A stretch of DNA of 64,000 nucleotides from Pseudoscleropodium purum (lineage: Eukaryota > Streptophyta > Bryopsida > Hypnales > Brachytheciaceae): contig OZ017801.1 in NCBI GenBank assembly GCA_963969395.1, forward strand, positions 15,257,611 to 15,321,610. The letters are read 5' to 3'. Numbering within the stretch: the stretch's first letter is position 1; the number at the start of each line of letters is the position of its first letter. The position numbers and the translations under genes are program-made. Below, piece after piece: positions 62,001-64,000 of this stretch. A model generated the notes under the pieces. It was given only the letters and a program-made list of their open reading frames with translations, was not told the origin of the DNA and did not search any database.

Positions 62001-62535
62001 CTAGAGTGTCTTGAAGACAATAACATGTTTTCTTCAAAAATTTAACTTAATTAATCACACTTAAATGTATGTCCAATTGTTGGTTCTAATATTTTTTACA
62101 TCTTTTGTTTGGTATGATACTATAGTATAGAAGACTAAATATTTGTTTTTCATGTTTTTTTTCCTTCAAAAATGATGCGTTTGGGTTTTGTCATTTGCAT
62201 CAATGCAAAGATGAAACACTTTTCTAATTTCAAGAATAAAGAGACCAAATAGACTAAAATCCTACAATGTTATATTAAATCAATTGTTGTTTGCTTGATG
62301 GTCAAGGTATATATACCAATTTATAGACAAAATGGCTAGTAATAGGTACATTATGATATCTGTAATAAAAGGGCACAACTTAAACTACCATAAGACCCTT
62401 TTGGCATTCAACTTAACTTCAAAAGCATTGTGAATAGATTGGCCTTGCGTGGTATAGATGACTCAATTCTCTAAGAATATTGAAAGAACCTTGATTTGTT
62501 GAATAACATAATTCCTATAGATGCTCAGCTAAGGT
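56091..62535. other. AT-rich repeat DNA, no gene seen
   Basis: Long AT-rich block with many short frames, none over 110 codons and none with a recognisable motif. A plus-strand frame at 61276-61578 (100 codons) and a minus frame at 60256-60588 (110 codons) are the longest, but their composition matches the surrounding DNA. No retrotransposon reverse transcriptase, integrase or gag signature was seen. Confidence 0.5.
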
Positions 62536-63465
62536 TTAACCTTTAAAGGACCACCATGCATTTTTTTGGCTACATAGCAATTTTGGGCATGTAATTATAA
62601 TTAGAGATTTCTATATTTTTGGCCCCAATTTCAACAGAAGGAGGGACAAGGAATATCTTACATATGCACTCAATTTTATGACATTTGAAAATTTGAGCCA
62701 AAAATTATGGCCTAATATGTTATTTTTTTTTCGTAAATGGGGAATTTAGACAAATTAGAAAAAATCACTTTTTTCATAAACTAAAAATTTGAAATTAGTT
62801 TTCTAAAGTTATATACACATAAAAAGTTTTGAATCATTCCATTTTGATCAATGAGTCAAAAATTATGAGGATTTTTTTATTTGTGGGTAGTTATGGATTC
62901 TCTAATCTAAAATAAACTTTGAAGTCCTTTATTTAACTCAATTTTCAATATTTTTGGAAAAAATAAAATCATAGGATGTGGATTTTTTTATTACAACATT
63001 TCAACCATTGGGATTGGCATTTTCCAATTCCATAATAAAATTCTTAACAATTTAGTATTTTGAATCATTTTCTACGATTATCTACTTACTTTTTTCCTAT
63101 ATGTTATACAATTCCAAATGTTCCAAATTTTTTTAAGCATGTGGCAAACTTGCCTAGAAAAAAGAATCCAAGGAAACATCACCATTTTGGATATTTTTTT
63201 GTAGAAAAGTGAGCTTGTGAAGTGCAACTGTCGTGTTTTTTGCAAGGCCAAAAAAATGATTTCACAATGAATTTGAATACTTATATCTTGCAATTCATGC
63301 AGTGGAAATTTCTGAAATTTTTACATGTTCTCAAATCAGTATACTACAAGATCCTGTGGTTACATGTGTCAAAAAAGTTTTTTTTCAAAAATTTGGCACT
63401 TGTATCAAAATGAAAGTTTTTGAGTGTTTTCAGTGAAAACATAGTCATGGAACTTTAGGGTTTAA
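62536..63465 (-). mobile_element. TTAA-bounded non-autonomous element, copy 6 (inverted)
   Basis: About 930 bp, the only full copy in reverse orientation. The left edge is TTAA CCTTTAAAGGACC and the right edge AACTTTAGGGT TTAA. Read on the minus strand it has the family order: GACTATGTTTTCACTGAAAA, GGATCTTGTAGTATACTGAT, GCAAGATATAAG, CTTCACAAGCTCAC and so on. Presence in both orientations with the same ends and length argues for transposition rather than tandem duplication. Confidence 0.8.
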
Positions 63466-64000
63466 TCTTGGATAAATTTGTTTGTCTAAAACCTATTTGA
63501 CCTCTCATTTGAGAAGATATGGGTTGTTATTTGTAGGTACATTAAAGTAGAGAGACCTTATGGTAGCAACATCCATAACCGTGAATTTAAGGATTTTAAA
63601 TGTGATTTCCATTAATAAACATTCAATAGATTATTGGATCCTATTAGTAAGAGAAAAATAATTCATGTCTACTTTCAAATGTATTATTTGGACATTGTGA
63701 GAATAAATTGTGAATTTTAAAGAGCCCACTACAAATGCACCTAATACCAACATTAGGATTTAATATTCCGATGTTGTAAACTTCATAATCACATTTAATT
63801 GCTTCCAAAGATTTTTCAAAATTTTTAAGGTGATGGTTTTAGATACAAAGAAGGTTATGAGTGTTGCTATCATATTTGGATTGTATAATAACCTTTGCAA
63901 ACTTAAATTGGAAATACATAATATATGTTGACTATAATGTAAATTTTGTCTACTCAACAAAATCCCAAGACATCTAGTATAGGGGTTATTTCCTAAAGAA
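63466..64000. other. AT-rich right flank, no gene seen
   Basis: AT-rich sequence continuing past the window edge. Nothing recognisable. Confidence 0.5.

Noticed and set aside
15000..64000. Retrotransposons or integrated viral sequence in the AT-rich blocks
   Set aside because: I looked for reverse transcriptase, integrase, protease, gag and capsid motifs in the translated frames and saw none.
1..64000. CRISPR arrays, operons, ribosome-binding sites or bacterial replication origins
   Set aside because: The window is spliced plant nuclear DNA, and no regularly spaced short repeats with unique spacers occur.

Overview
The window is nuclear DNA from a land plant, most likely a moss or other bryophyte. 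The reasons are GT-AG spliced genes, a receptor kinase of the plant FEI family, a plastid copper ATPase of the PAA2/HMA8 type, a small metallothionein that looks bryophyte-like, and a eukaryotic tRNA-Val. The species cannot be fixed from sequence alone. Gene islands of moderate GC (about 0-5, 7-15, 31-41 and 48-55 kb) alternate with very AT-rich, repeat-filled DNA (about 15-31, 41-48 and 55-64 kb).

Layout. 1-6.6 kb: no recognisable gene, with two short tandem repeats. 6.6-11.5 kb is the left arm of a 4.8-kb inverted duplication and 34.8-39.6 kb is the right arm, separated by 23.3 kb. The arms carry the 3' parts of two convergent genes, a FEI-type LRR receptor kinase and a metallothionein. The left locus has the complete kinase (13 exons, 623 codons, 12695 to 8132 on the minus strand) but a 5'-truncated metallothionein. 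The right locus has the complete metallothionein (3 exons, 59 codons, 40500 to 38584 on the minus strand) but a 5'-truncated kinase. This reciprocal pattern is what a 23-28 kb inversion with staggered breaks would leave, duplicating the segment at both breakpoints. Between the arms lie the AT-rich repeats, a relic of an ABCD-type transporter (27.8-28.6 kb), a two-exon type II membrane protein with a PAN/apple-like Cys-rich domain (31.7-32.9 kb), and a tentative gene with a repeat-bearing first intron (33.3-34.5 kb).

41-64 kb: repeat-rich DNA containing tRNA-Val(UAC) at 48.3 kb, an uninterrupted 902-codon PAA2/HMA8 copper-ATPase gene (54085 to 51377, minus), and an unidentified small coding-like segment just upstream of it.

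Mobile and repeat DNA. Six copies of a roughly 815-930 bp non-coding family were found by eye (19.7, 22.2, 30.0, 41.5, 44.5 and 62.5 kb). Their ends are inverted repeats of the form TTAACCCCTAAAG, with TTAA at the outer edge of both ends in the best copies, which resembles piggyBac target and terminus structure. Two large foldback elements (46.05-46.43 and 54.91-56.09 kb) and several tandem repeats are also present. The genes do not form an operon or an obvious pathway. Copper/metal handling (metallothionein and PAA2) occurs twice, but that may be chance. All coordinates and splice junctions were read by eye; no alignment or database search was possible.
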